Origin: Streptomyces antnestii
GTDB taxonomy: Bacteria > Actinomycetota > Actinomycetes > Streptomycetales > Streptomycetaceae
Assembly: GCF_004005495.1 (NCBI RefSeq)
Contig: NZ_RZYA01000010.1
Coordinates: 124,001-188,000, forward strand
Length of the DNA stretch: 64,000 nucleotides
Direction of reading: 5' to 3'
Both the position numbers and the translations under genes were made by a program. The first letter of the stretch is position 1, and each line of letters starts with the position of its first letter. Of this stretch, positions 34,146-43,047 are shown piece after piece. The notes beneath the pieces are model-generated. The model did no database searches, had not been told where the DNA came from, and saw only the letters and a list, made by a program, of their open reading frames with translations.

Positions 34146-34218
34146 CGTGTGCTCGCCACTCTCTACAGGGGTGTTGGAGACGGACAAGGCGACTGTACGG
34201 CCAACTGGCGCCCGAGTG

Positions 34219-34728
34219 TCACTTCTTGGGGAGGCGCTCGGTGAGCTTCGCGAAGACCGCCGGCGGCACCAGGTGGGAGACGTCGCCGCCCCAGGCCGCG
34301 ACCTCCTTGACCAGGGAGGAGGACAGGAAGCTGTAGGTGGGATTGGTGGGGACGAAGAGGGTCTCCACCCCCGTGAGCCCGTTGTTCATCTGGGCCATCT
34401 GCAGCTCGTAGTCGAAGTCGCTGACGGCGCGCAGGCCCTTCACGATGGCCGGGATGTCGCGCTGCTTGCAGAAGTCGACGAGCAGTCCGTGGAACGACTC
34501 GACCTCCACGTTGCCGAACTCGGCGGTGACCTCGCGGATCAGCTCGATGCGCTCCTCGATCGAGAAGAGGCCCTGCTTCGACTGGTTGATCATCACCGCG
34601 ACGTGCACGACGTCGTACAGCTTGGACGCTCGGCCGATGATGTCGAGGTGGCCATTGGTGATGGGGTCGAACGACCCCGGACAGACGGCGCGGCGCAACG
34701 TGAGTCCCTCGCTCTCCGGTCCGGTCAC
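34219..34728 (-). CDS. coaD: Phosphopantetheine adenylyltransferase
   Basis: Penultimate enzyme of coenzyme A synthesis, 169 aa here. The nucleotidyltransferase motif AVCPGSFDPITNGHLDII contains the T/HxGH signature, and SSSLVKEVAAWGGDVSHLVP is the C-terminal element. GTG 34728 overlaps the rsmD stop in GTGA and has GAGGAAG upstream. A TTG at 34698, just before RRAVCPGSFDP and behind GAGGGA, gives the shorter canonical N-terminus and is a real alternative. Confidence 0.95.
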   Translation of the reverse strand: MTGPESEGLTLRRAVCPGSFDPITNGHLDIIGRASKLYDVVHVAVMINQSKQGLFSIEERIELIREVTAEFGNVEVESFHGLLVDFCKQRDIPAIVKGLRAVSDFDYELQMAQMNNGLTGVETLFVPTNPTYSFLSSSLVKEVAAWGGDVSHLVPPAVFAKLTERLPKK

Positions 34729-35327
34729 GGTGCTTCCTCGCACGTGACGGTGCTCTTCAGGGCGGCGCGACCGTACCAAAACGTTCCCTCGCCGTAACGA
34801 CGGGACCTCAGGGCCTCGAAACCGTCCGGCCAGGCGAAGACACCGCCCCTGGTGCTGCGCTCCACGGTGACGAGCGCTTCGTCCGCGAGCCAGCCCCCGG
34901 CGGCGAGTGTGAGCAGAATCTCCCGAAGATCGTCGTCGGAGACGGCGTACGGCGGGTCGAGAAAGACCAGGTCGTAGGGGGTGGACGGGGCCGAACCCCG
35001 GACGATCTGTTCCGCTTTGCCCGCTCTGACCTCCGCGCCCGGCAGACCGAGGGACTTCACGTTCTCGCGGATGGTGCGGACCGCTTTGGCGTCGGCCTCG
35101 ACGAGGAGCGCGTGAGCGGCACCGCGTGACAGCGCCTCCAGGCCCACGGCGCCCGAGCCGCCGTACAGGTCGAGCACGCGCTCGCCGTCCAGGGGGGCGC
35201 CGCCGAGCAGCGACTGCCAGGTGGAGAACAGGGCTTCGCGCGCCCGGTCGGACGTGGGACGGGTGCCGTTGCCCGGCGGGACGGACAGGCGACGTCCGCC
35301 GGCCCGGCCGGCGATCACGCGGGTCAT
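34725..35327 (-). CDS. rsmD: 16S rRNA (guanine966-N2)-methyltransferase RsmD
   Basis: 200-aa rRNA methyltransferase acting on G966 in the 30S head. RVIAGRAGGRRLSVPPG at the start, SAM-binding DLYGGSGAVGLEALSRGA (about 52-69), and the catalytic FLDPPYAV motif (about 122-129) are complete. Its stop overlaps the coaD start by 4 bp. The rsmD-coaD pair is conserved in actinobacteria and many other phyla. Upstream is a 135-bp gap to recG holding a strongly G-rich tract. Confidence 0.95.
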   Translation of the reverse strand: MTRVIAGRAGGRRLSVPPGNGTRPTSDRAREALFSTWQSLLGGAPLDGERVLDLYGGSGAVGLEALSRGAAHALLVEADAKAVRTIRENVKSLGLPGAEVRAGKAEQIVRGSAPSTPYDLVFLDPPYAVSDDDLREILLTLAAGGWLADEALVTVERSTRGGVFAWPDGFEALRSRRYGEGTFWYGRAALKSTVTCEEAP

Positions 35328-35339
35328 CTGAGTCCTAGA

Positions 35340-35373
35340 GGGAGAAGAGGGAGGGCGAGGGAGGGGGAAGGGG
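35340..35373 (+). repeat. G-rich tract with six G-runs (possible G-quadruplex)
   Basis: Runs of three or more G at 35340-35342, 35349-35351, 35353-35355, 35359-35361, 35363-35367 and 35370-35373, separated by 1 to 6 bases. It lies between recG and rsmD on the strand opposite to the genes, so the transcript is C-rich. The pattern meets the common G-quadruplex rule (four runs, loops up to 7). Confidence 0.7.
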
Positions 35374-35462
35374 CTGACGACCTCCAGTTTGTCAGCCCTC
35401 GCCGGGGCGCGGCGTGCCAGCCCTTGCCCGGATCCTGCCCCACCTCTCGCCGTACCTTGCCC

Positions 35463-37673
35463 TCAGCCCTTGTCGAGGTACTGCTCGCGTTCCTCGTCGA
35501 GGAGCGCGTCGAGGGCCGTGCGCAGGCCCGGCAGGTGCTCCAGATCCGGATCGGCCCGTACGACCTTGGTGGCCTCCTCGCGGGCCTCGGCGATGATCTC
35601 CTCGTCCTCGATGACGGCCAGCATGCGCAGGGAGGAGCGGACGCCGGACTGGGCCTGGCCGAGCACGTCGCCCTCGCGGCGCTGCTCCAGGTCGATACGG
35701 GAGAGCTCGAACCCGTCGAGCGTGGCGGCGACGGCGCCGAGGCGGGCGCGGGCCGGACTGGCCTCCGGCATCTCGCTGACGAGGAGGCACAGGCCGGGCG
35801 CCGCGCCACGGCCGACGCGGCCGCGCAGCTGGTGGAGCTGGGAGACGCCGAAGCGGTCGGCGTCCATGATCACCATGGCGGTGGCGTTCGGCACGTTCAC
35901 CCCGACCTCGATGACCGTGGTCGCGACCAGGACGTCCGTCTCGCCCGCGGCGAAGCGGCGCATCACGGCGTCCTTGTCGTCGGGCTGCATCCGTCCGTGC
36001 AGGACCTCGACCTTCAGTCCCCGGAGCGCGCCGTGGGCGAGCTCCTCGGCGACGTCGAGGACGGCGAGCGGGGGCCGCTTCTCGGCCTCGTCCTCGGCGG
36101 ACTTCTTCTTGCCCTTCTTGGCGCTCTCGTCCTGGTCGTCCCCGATGCGGGGGCAGACGACGTACGCCTGGTGCCCGCTCTCCACCTCCTCGCGCACGCG
36201 CTCCCAGGCGCGCGCGAGGAAGTGCGGCTTGTCGGCGGCGGGCACGACATGGGTGGCGATCGGCGAGCGCCCGGCGGGCAGCTGGTCGAGGACGGAGGTC
36301 TCCAGGTCGCCGAAGACCGTCATCGCGACCGTACGGGGGATGGGGGTGGCCGTCATGACCAGCAGGTGCGGCGGCTGCTTGCCCTTGCCGCGCAGGGCGT
36401 CGCGCTGCTCGACGCCGAAGCGGTGCTGCTCGTCGACGACGACCAGGCCCAGGTCGTGGAACTGGACCTTGTCCTCGATCAGGGCGTGGGTGCCGATGAC
36501 GATGCCCGCGTCGCCCGTGACCAGGTCGAGAAGCGCCTGGCGGCGGGCCGCGACGCCCATGGAGCCGGTGAGCAGGACGACCTTGGTGGAGTGCTCCGCG
36601 CCGCCGAGCATGCCGCCCTCGGCGAGCTCGCCCATCATCTCGGTGACGGACCGGTGGTGCTGCTGGGCGAGGACCTCGGTGGGCGCGAGCATCGCGGCCT
36701 GTCCGCCCGCGTCGACGACGGCGAGCATGGCGCGCAGGGCGACCATCGTCTTGCCACTGCCCACCTCTCCCTGGAGCAGCCGGTGCATCGGGTGCTCGGT
36801 GGCCAGGTCGTCGAAGATCTCCTTGGAGACCTTCTCCTGGCCGTCGGTGAGGGTGAACGGGAGCTTCTTGTCGAAGGCCGTGAGCAGGCCGTCCGGCCGG
36901 GGGACGCGGGCCACGGCGGGCAGCTGCGCGTCGGCGAACCTCCGCCTGGCGAGGGCGACTTGGAGGACGAACGCCTCGTCCCACTTGAGGCGGGCCCGGG
37001 CGTCGGCGACGTCCGCCTTCGTGTGGGGCCGGTGGACCTTCAGGAGTGCTTCGGGCAGCGGGACGAGGCCGCGGCCCTCACGCAGGGAGTCCGGCAGGGG
37101 GTCGAGGGCCTCCTGGGCACTGGGCAGCACCATGTCGACCGCCTTGGCGATCTTCCAGGACTCCAGCTTGGCGGTGGCCGGGTAGATCGGGATGAGGGCG
37201 CCGGCCCAGGAGCCGATCGCCTCGTCGGCCTCGCCCGCGTCCAGGGCGTCGGCCCGCAGCAGCTCGTACGCCGGGTGGGCGAGCTGCATCTTGCGGTTGA
37301 AGACGGAGGCCTTGCCCGCGAACATCGCGCGCGTCCCGGGCAGCAGGTCCTTGTGCGGCTTGTGGATGCCGCGGCCGAAGAAGACCAGCTGGAGCTGGCC
37401 GCTGCCGTCCGTGATGGTCACTTCGAGGCGCTGGCCGGTGCCTCCGTTGAACTTCAGGATGCGGGCGGTCGCGACCTGGGCGACCACGGTGACGTGCTCG
37501 TCGAGCGGCAGGTCGGCGAGGCGGGTGAGCTCGCCGCGCTCCGCGTATCTGCGCGGATAGTGGTGGAGCAGGTCACCGACCGTGTGCAGGCCTAGGTGCT
37601 CGGCCATCACCTTCGCGGTGGCGGGACCGAGCGCTTTCTTCAGCGGTTCTTCGAGCGCGGGCACGAGATCCAT
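35463..37673 (-). CDS. recG: ATP-dependent DNA helicase RecG
   Basis: Branch-migration helicase, 736 aa, that remodels stalled forks and D/R-loops. The N-terminal wedge/OB part (RARILKFNGGTGQRLEVTITDG, FFGRGIHKPHKDLLPGTR) precedes the helicase core: Walker A GEVGSGKT, motif II DEQH, motif III TATPIPRT, and motif VI region QLRGRVGRG. An extra Lys/Glu-rich insertion (ESAKKGKKKSAEDEAEKRP) sits between motifs III and IV and is common in Streptomyces. ATG 37673 chosen; an in-frame GTG 7 codons upstream is an alternative. DAK gene ends 38 bp upstream. Confidence 0.96.
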   Translation of the reverse strand: MDLVPALEEPLKKALGPATAKVMAEHLGLHTVGDLLHHYPRRYAERGELTRLADLPLDEHVTVVAQVATARILKFNGGTGQRLEVTITDGSGQLQLVFFGRGIHKPHKDLLPGTRAMFAGKASVFNRKMQLAHPAYELLRADALDAGEADEAIGSWAGALIPIYPATAKLESWKIAKAVDMVLPSAQEALDPLPDSLREGRGLVPLPEALLKVHRPHTKADVADARARLKWDEAFVLQVALARRRFADAQLPAVARVPRPDGLLTAFDKKLPFTLTDGQEKVSKEIFDDLATEHPMHRLLQGEVGSGKTMVALRAMLAVVDAGGQAAMLAPTEVLAQQHHRSVTEMMGELAEGGMLGGAEHSTKVVLLTGSMGVAARRQALLDLVTGDAGIVIGTHALIEDKVQFHDLGLVVVDEQHRFGVEQRDALRGKGKQPPHLLVMTATPIPRTVAMTVFGDLETSVLDQLPAGRSPIATHVVPAADKPHFLARAWERVREEVESGHQAYVVCPRIGDDQDESAKKGKKKSAEDEAEKRPPLAVLDVAEELAHGALRGLKVEVLHGRMQPDDKDAVMRRFAAGETDVLVATTVIEVGVNVPNATAMVIMDADRFGVSQLHQLRGRVGRGAAPGLCLLVSEMPEASPARARLGAVAATLDGFELSRIDLEQRREGDVLGQAQSGVRSSLRMLAVIEDEEIIAEAREEATKVVRADPDLEHLPGLRTALDALLDEEREQYLDKG

Positions 37674-37711
37674 TGCACACCACCCCACTGACAAAGGGGG
37701 CGACGCGGGGG

Positions 37712-39421
37712 CTACTCCACGCCGATCAGCATGAGCGCCGAGTTCCGTCCGCCGCGGTAGACCACGGTGTCGACGGCCAGATACGTCTCGCGTACGTGCC
37801 GTTCGAGCTGGTCGGCGACCTCGTCGGGCACGGCGTCGCCGAGGACGAGGGTGACCATCTCGCCGCCCGCGGCCAGCATCCTGTCGAGGGTCGTACGGGC
37901 CGTGTGCGCCACCTCGTCGCCGATCACGGCGACGTCCCCGTCGATGAGGCCGAGGACGTCACCGGCCTGGCAGATGCCGGCCATGGTCCACGACTGCCGT
38001 TCGGCGACGGCGAGTTCGGCGTAGCGGGTCGCGCCCGCGGCCGACGTCATCGCGACGACGTCCTCGTCGAAGCGGCGCTCCGGTTCGTGGACGGCGAGCG
38101 CGGCGATGCCCTGGACGGCGGACCGGGTGGGGATCAGGGCGACCCGCACGCCCTCGGTGCGGGCCTGCTCGGCCGCGGCGGCGGCGGTGTGGCGCAGCTC
38201 GGCGTCGTTCGGCAGGAGCACCACCTCGCGCGCGTGCGCCCGCCGGATCGCCTCGACCAGCTCTCCGCTGCCGGGCGCCTCGCCGGGCCGCTCCGGTACG
38301 ACGGTGGCGCCGGCCTCGCCGTAGAGCCCGGCGAGCCCCTCGCCGGGGACCACGGCGACGATGGCGCGCTGGGCGCGTTCCCCGGTGGGCGCGGACACGG
38401 CATGGCTCGTGTGGGCGTCGCCGGCGGCGAAGTGGGTGATGCGGATGCGGTACGGGCGGCCGGCCTCGACGCCCGCCTCGACGGCGGCGCCCGCGTCGTC
38501 GACGTGCACATGGACGTTCCACAGGCCGTCGCCGCCGACGACGACGAGGGAGTCGCCGAGGCCGTCGAGCCGGGTCCGCAGCCGGGCGACATCCTCGTCG
38601 TCGGCTTCCAGGAGGTAGATGACCTCGAAGGCGGGGCCCTCGCCCTCGGTGCAGTCCAGCGGCAGGTCGACCGCCACGCGCGCGTGGTGCACGCCCCGGC
38701 CGCCCGCCGGCGGCACCGGGGAGCCCGAGAGCGCCTGGGTCAGCGCGCCGAGGACGTCGACGAGCCCGCGCCCGCCCGCGTCCACGACGCCCGCGCGCCC
38801 GAGGACCGCGAGCTGTCCCGGCGTCGCGTCGAGGGCCACGAGGGCGCCGTCGTACGCGGCGCGGGCCACGGTTCCGCAGTCGCCGGCCGGGCCCCCGGCA
38901 GCCTCCGCCGCGTCGGCGGCAGCGGCGGCCACCGTCAGGACCGTGCCCTCCACGGGGTGCGCGACCGCCTCCCGGGCGGACTCGGCGGCCCGGCGCAGCG
39001 CGAGGCGCAGGCTGTTCCCGTCGGCGCTTCCGCTGTGATCCGCCTCACCGCCGACGCCGCCCGCGCCACCGGCGCCGCCCCCTTCACCCGCTTCGCCCGC
39101 TTCGGCCGCGAGCACCTGGGCCATGCCGCGAAGGAGCTGCGCGAGGATCGTCCCGGAGTTTCCGCGGGCTCCTATGAGGGCTCCGTGGGCCATCGCGTGC
39201 ACGACGTCGGGGAGGGCGGGAGGTGCGGGCTCGTGGCCCGTGAAGACCGCTTCCACGGCCTGCACGGCGGACTCGACGGTCAGATAGAGATTCGTGCCGG
39301 TATCCCCGTCCGCGACGGGATAGACGTTGATCGCGTCGATCTCCTCGCGGTCCCGCCCGAGCGCCTCCAGGGCCAGTGCGCACCAGGCGCGCACCGCGTG
39401 GACGTCGAGCACCTGCGGCAC
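37712..39421 (-). CDS. Dak2/FakA-like kinase-domain protein
   Basis: 569-aa protein of the YloV/FakA type. N-terminal Dak2 (DhaL-like) domain with NVYPVADGDTGTNLYLT, the Asp cluster that binds Mg-ATP, and GARGNSGTILAQLLRG. The C-terminal domain has DGLWNVHVHVDDAG and the ending YRGGRNSALMLIGVE. In firmicutes FakA phosphorylates fatty acids bound to FakB; in Streptomyces the partner and substrate are not known. GTG at 39421 has AAGGAGG at 6 nt, ruling out a 76-codon extension that runs into the rpmB promoter. Divergent from rpmB; its C-terminus is followed by recG. Confidence 0.9.
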   Translation of the reverse strand: MPQVLDVHAVRAWCALALEALGRDREEIDAINVYPVADGDTGTNLYLTVESAVQAVEAVFTGHEPAPPALPDVVHAMAHGALIGARGNSGTILAQLLRGMAQVLAAEAGEAGEGGGAGGAGGVGGEADHSGSADGNSLRLALRRAAESAREAVAHPVEGTVLTVAAAAADAAEAAGGPAGDCGTVARAAYDGALVALDATPGQLAVLGRAGVVDAGGRGLVDVLGALTQALSGSPVPPAGGRGVHHARVAVDLPLDCTEGEGPAFEVIYLLEADDEDVARLRTRLDGLGDSLVVVGGDGLWNVHVHVDDAGAAVEAGVEAGRPYRIRITHFAAGDAHTSHAVSAPTGERAQRAIVAVVPGEGLAGLYGEAGATVVPERPGEAPGSGELVEAIRRAHAREVVLLPNDAELRHTAAAAAEQARTEGVRVALIPTRSAVQGIAALAVHEPERRFDEDVVAMTSAAGATRYAELAVAERQSWTMAGICQAGDVLGLIDGDVAVIGDEVAHTARTTLDRMLAAGGEMVTLVLGDAVPDEVADQLERHVRETYLAVDTVVYRGGRNSALMLIGVE

Positions 39422-39530
39422 CTGCAGCCTCCTTGAACAGCCGGACTGGCATCGCAGCGTAGACCTCGGTGGGGGCCCCTCCGGAAGAGGGCCGGGGGCG
39501 ATGGCCGGGGCAGCCATGGTAGTTTCGTTG

Positions 39531-39562
39531 AACCGAAGCAGCCGTTGTATGCTGCTCCGGTT
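39531..39562 (+). repeat. Inverted repeat in the rpmB leader
   Basis: Arms 39531-39542 and 39551-39562 are complementary at 11 of 12 positions (one A/C mismatch) with an 8-nt loop. It lies in the 248-bp divergent gap between the Dak2 gene and rpmB, about 110 bp ahead of rpmB. It could be an operator or part of a structured leader RNA for L28 autoregulation. Confidence 0.55.
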
Positions 39563-39669
39563 GCCCGATATCCATCGGGCCTTCCCCTGGCACCGCCACT
39601 CAGATCCTCCGATCCGATCCCGGCATGCCGGGATCAACCGTAAGTGCATCTGAAGTCTTGGAGTGACCC

Positions 39670-39855
39670 GTGGCTGCCAACTGCGACGTCTGTGGCAAGG
39701 GGCCGAGCTTCGGCAACAACATTTCGCACTCGCACCGCCGTACGTCCCGTCGCTGGAACCCGAACATCCAGCGTGTGCGTGCAGTGGTCGGTCGGACGCC
39801 GAAGCGCCTCAACGTCTGCACCTCGTGCATCAAGGCCGGCAAGGTCTCGCGCTGA
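39670..39855 (+). CDS. rpmB: 50S ribosomal protein L28 (zinc-binding form)
   Basis: 61-aa L28: AANCDVCGKGPSFGNNISHSH, RRWNPNIQ, RLNVCTSCIKAGKVSR. Two CxxC pairs (at about Cys5/8 and Cys50/53) make it the zinc-binding form. GTG start with GGAG 7 nt upstream. Stands alone with a terminator 37 bp after its stop. Confidence 0.97.
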   Translation: MAANCDVCGKGPSFGNNISHSHRRTSRRWNPNIQRVRAVVGRTPKRLNVCTSCIKAGKVSR

Positions 39856-39892
39856 CGTAACGCGTAGCGCGGCCACCTAGCTGGTTGCTTAG

Positions 39893-39924
39893 AAGACCGG
39901 TCCCTTCGGGGGCCGGTCTTTTTT
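39893..39924 (+). terminator. rpmB terminator
   Basis: A 12-bp stem (39893-39904 with 39909-39920, one G:U pair) with a TTCG tetraloop is followed by T's to 39924: a textbook intrinsic terminator, uncommon in such GC-rich DNA. Confidence 0.95.
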
Positions 39925-39992
39925 ATGCCCAGCCGCTTTGTGCCCGGCCGTTTTATGGAGGGCCGCGTGTAACCCCTGCCACAATCTGCCCA

Positions 39993-42900
39993 ATGCGCTT
40001 CGGCATCCTCGGCCCCCTCGACGTACGCGCCCCCGACGGCACGCCCCTGGACCCCGGCGGTCCGCGTCCGCGCGCGCTGCTCACGCTGCTGCTCCTGGAG
40101 GCGGGCCGCACCGTCCCGGCCGAGCGCCTCATCGACGGCCTGTACGGGGAAGCGCCCCCGGCCGGTGCGGCGAACGCGCTGCAGTCGCAGGTCTCGCGGC
40201 TGCGCAAGCGGCTCTCCCTGGACATCGGTGCGATCCCGGCCGGCTACCGCCTGGCCGTCGGGCCCGACGACGTGGACGTGCACCGTTTCGAGCGGCTGGC
40301 CGCCCAGGGCGGGCAGGCGCTCACCGCCGGGGACCCCGCGCGCGCCTCCGCCCTCCTCCACGAGGCGCTGGGGCTGTGGCGCGGTCCCGCGCTCGCCGAC
40401 CTCCCGGCCGCTTTCGGCAGCCATCTCAAAGAGGTCAGGCTCACCGCCGCACAGACCCGAATCGAAGCGGAACTCGCCCTCGGCTCCGGGGCCGGCCTCG
40501 TCCCCGAACTGCGGGACCTGATCGCCGCGCACCCCCTGAGCGAACGCCTCTACGGTCAGCTGATGCGCGCCCTCCACGCGGGCGGGCGGCCCGCGGAGGC
40601 GCTCGCCGTGTACGAGGAGGTGCGGCGCGTCCTCGCCGACGAGCTGGGGGCCGACCCGTCGGCGGAGCTCTCGGCGCTGCACCTCGAACTCCTGCGGGGG
40701 CGGGAACCCGCGCGCGGGCGAGGCGTTCCCGCCCAGCTGACGCGGTTCGTCGGCCGGACCGACGAGCTCTCCCGGATCGGTGCGCTGCTCGCCGGATCCC
40801 GGCTCGTGACGCTGACCGGGCCCGGCGGCGCGGGCAAGACGCGGCTCGCCGCCGAGGCCGCGCGGGACCGGCCCGGGGTGTGCTGGGCCGAGCTCGCGCC
40901 GCTCGCCGACGGTGAGCAGCTGCCGTACGCGCTCCTCGCGGCGCTCGGGGTGCGCGGGGGATTCCGCGGGCCTCAGGGGGATCCGGTGGGCCGCCTGATC
41001 GACGCGCTGCAGGAGCGGGAGGTGCTGCTCGTGCTCGACAACTGCGAGCACGTCGTGGACGACGCGGCCCGCACCGCGGGCCTGCTGCTCGGCGCCTGTC
41101 CGGGGCTGCGGATCCTCGCCACGAGCCGGGAGGCGCTCGGCATCACCGGTGAGGCGCTGTGCCCGGTGCCCCCGCTCGCGGCCGGTCCCGCCGCACGCCT
41201 GTTCATGGACCGGGCCGCCGCCGTACGGCCCGATGCCGATCTGCACGCGCGCGTGGAGGCCGTCCGCGGGATCTGTGAGGCGCTCGACGGGTTGCCGCTC
41301 GCCATCGAACTCGCCGCCGCCAGGCTGCGCACCCTCACCGTCGACGAGCTCGCCGCCCGCCTGGACGACCGCTTCAGGCTGCTGTCCCGGGGCGACCGCA
41401 CCAAGGCGCCCCGGCACCGCACGCTGCGCGCGGTCGTCGAGTGGAGCTGGGAACTCCTCAAGGACGAGGAGCGGGAACTCGCGCGACGGATGGCCGTGTT
41501 CTCCGGAGGGTCGTCCGGGGGCGCGACCCTCGCCGCGGTCGGGGCGGTGTGCGGGGTGCCGTACCCGGAGGACCTGCTGGCCTCGCTCACGGAGAAGTCG
41601 TTCCTGGAGGCGGCCGACGGGCGTTACCGGATGCTCCAGACGATCCGCGCGTTCTGTGCGGAGCGGCTGGCCGGTGAGGGCGAGGTGTCCCGGCTGCGGG
41701 ACGCGCACGCCGCGTACTTCCGGGCGCTGGCCGCCGAGGCGGAGCCGCATCTGCGCGGGGGCGGGCAACTGCCGTGGCTGGCCGGCCTCTGGGCGGAGCG
41801 GGACGACCTGTCGGCGGCCCTGCGCCATCTCGTGCGCACGGACGCGCGCGCCGGGCTGCGGCTCATGGCGGACCTGTCGTGGTTCTGGCGGCTGCGGGGG
41901 CTGCACGGCGAGCACGTGCCACTGGCGCGCGAACTGCTCGCCGCGCTCGGGGACGAGCCGCCGGAGGGGATGGCGGAGGAGTACGTCCTGTGTGTGATCA
42001 ACACGGTCGCGGGCGACGGGAACGACCCGGCCGAACCGGCGCGTCTGGCCCGCGCGGAGGCCGTGCTCGCCCGTCTGGACCACGCGCTGCGGCGGCCGTT
42101 CGTGGTCGTCCTGTGGTCGGTGGCGCACGGCCCGCAGCACGCCGTGAAGGAGCGGGTGCGCCGGCAGGTCGGGGAGGCGCCGTGGGGGCTCGCGCTGCTC
42201 GATGTGGGCCTCGGCTTCCAGGAGTTCTTCGCGGGCCGCCCCGACGCCTCCGAGGAGCTTTTCGCGCGCGCCCTCGACGGGTTCCGGGCGACCGGGGACC
42301 GCTGGGGCATGGCCAACTGCCTCGATCCGCTGGGCATGTTCGCCGACTGGCGCGGTGAGCGGGAGCGGGCCCTCGCACTCCTCGACGAGGGCCTCACGCA
42401 CGTGGCCGCGCTCGAAGCCCCGGAGGAGACGGCCGACTTGCTGCACCGCCGCGCGTACGTGCTCCTGCATCAGGACCAACTCCGGGACGCCGCCGACCAC
42501 TTCACCCGGTCGGCCGCGATGGCCCGCGCGGCAGCCGTCCCCGACAAGGTGGCGAGCGCGTGGCGCGGGCTCGGCGACGTGGCCCGCGCCGGCGGGGACA
42601 CGGAGCGGGCCCGCGCGCACTACGAGGCGGCTCTCGAACTGTGCGCCGCGAACTGGTTCAGCGTCGGCGAGACCGTACGGACCCTGATCGGCCTGGGCCG
42701 CGTCGCCCTCGCCGTGTCGGGGGCCGAGGAGGCCCACGACTGGTTCGGGCAGGCCCGCGCGCTCTGTGACGGCCCCTCCCGCGCCCTCGAACTCGCCGAC
42801 GTGGCCGAGGCGTTCGCCTCCGTGGCGGACGATCCGCGGGAGGCCGCCGTTCTCCTGGGGGCCGGTGCGGGGCTGCGCGGCCTCTCGCTCGCCGGGGACC

Positions 42901-43013
42901 GGGACACCGCCCCCGTAGCGGCGCGGGCCCGTGAGGCGCTGTCCCCGGAGACGTACGAGAAGGCGTTCGAGGAGGGCCGGGCGATGCGGTCAGCGGCGGT
43001 CAGCGACCGGTAA
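39993..43013 (+). CDS. AfsR/SARP-type large transcriptional regulator with NB-ARC and TPR domains
   Basis: 1006-aa regulator. Order: OmpR-type winged-helix DNA-binding domain (1-90, MRFGILGPLDVRAPDG, LLLLEAGRTVPAERLIDGLYG, LQSQVSRLRKRL), BTAD (about 92-240), NB-ARC ATPase (P-loop GPGGAGKT about 275-282, Walker B LLVLDNCEHVVDDA, ATSREAL), and about 450 residues of TPR-like helices. It matches the AfsR-like group of pathway or global regulators. ATG 39993 has no ribosome binding site; CACAAT 7 nt upstream could be a -10 giving a leaderless mRNA. It precedes an FAD monooxygenase gene by 34 bp, a likely target or partner. Confidence 0.9.
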   Translation: MRFGILGPLDVRAPDGTPLDPGGPRPRALLTLLLLEAGRTVPAERLIDGLYGEAPPAGAANALQSQVSRLRKRLSLDIGAIPAGYRLAVGPDDVDVHRFERLAAQGGQALTAGDPARASALLHEALGLWRGPALADLPAAFGSHLKEVRLTAAQTRIEAELALGSGAGLVPELRDLIAAHPLSERLYGQLMRALHAGGRPAEALAVYEEVRRVLADELGADPSAELSALHLELLRGREPARGRGVPAQLTRFVGRTDELSRIGALLAGSRLVTLTGPGGAGKTRLAAEAARDRPGVCWAELAPLADGEQLPYALLAALGVRGGFRGPQGDPVGRLIDALQEREVLLVLDNCEHVVDDAARTAGLLLGACPGLRILATSREALGITGEALCPVPPLAAGPAARLFMDRAAAVRPDADLHARVEAVRGICEALDGLPLAIELAAARLRTLTVDELAARLDDRFRLLSRGDRTKAPRHRTLRAVVEWSWELLKDEERELARRMAVFSGGSSGGATLAAVGAVCGVPYPEDLLASLTEKSFLEAADGRYRMLQTIRAFCAERLAGEGEVSRLRDAHAAYFRALAAEAEPHLRGGGQLPWLAGLWAERDDLSAALRHLVRTDARAGLRLMADLSWFWRLRGLHGEHVPLARELLAALGDEPPEGMAEEYVLCVINTVAGDGNDPAEPARLARAEAVLARLDHALRRPFVVVLWSVAHGPQHAVKERVRRQVGEAPWGLALLDVGLGFQEFFAGRPDASEELFARALDGFRATGDRWGMANCLDPLGMFADWRGERERALALLDEGLTHVAALEAPEETADLLHRRAYVLLHQDQLRDAADHFTRSAAMARAAAVPDKVASAWRGLGDVARAGGDTERARAHYEAALELCAANWFSVGETVRTLIGLGRVALAVSGAEEAHDWFGQARALCDGPSRALELADVAEAFASVADDPREAAVLLGAGAGLRGLSLAGDRDTAPVAARAREALSPETYEKAFEEGRAMRSAAVSDR

Positions 43014-43047
43014 GCGTGCGGTCAGCGGCGCCCGCGACGCTCGGCAC

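Noticed and set aside
39600..42737. 1045-codon open frame antisense to the AfsR-like gene
   Set aside because: Shadow of high third-position GC on the coding strand; no recognisable domain.
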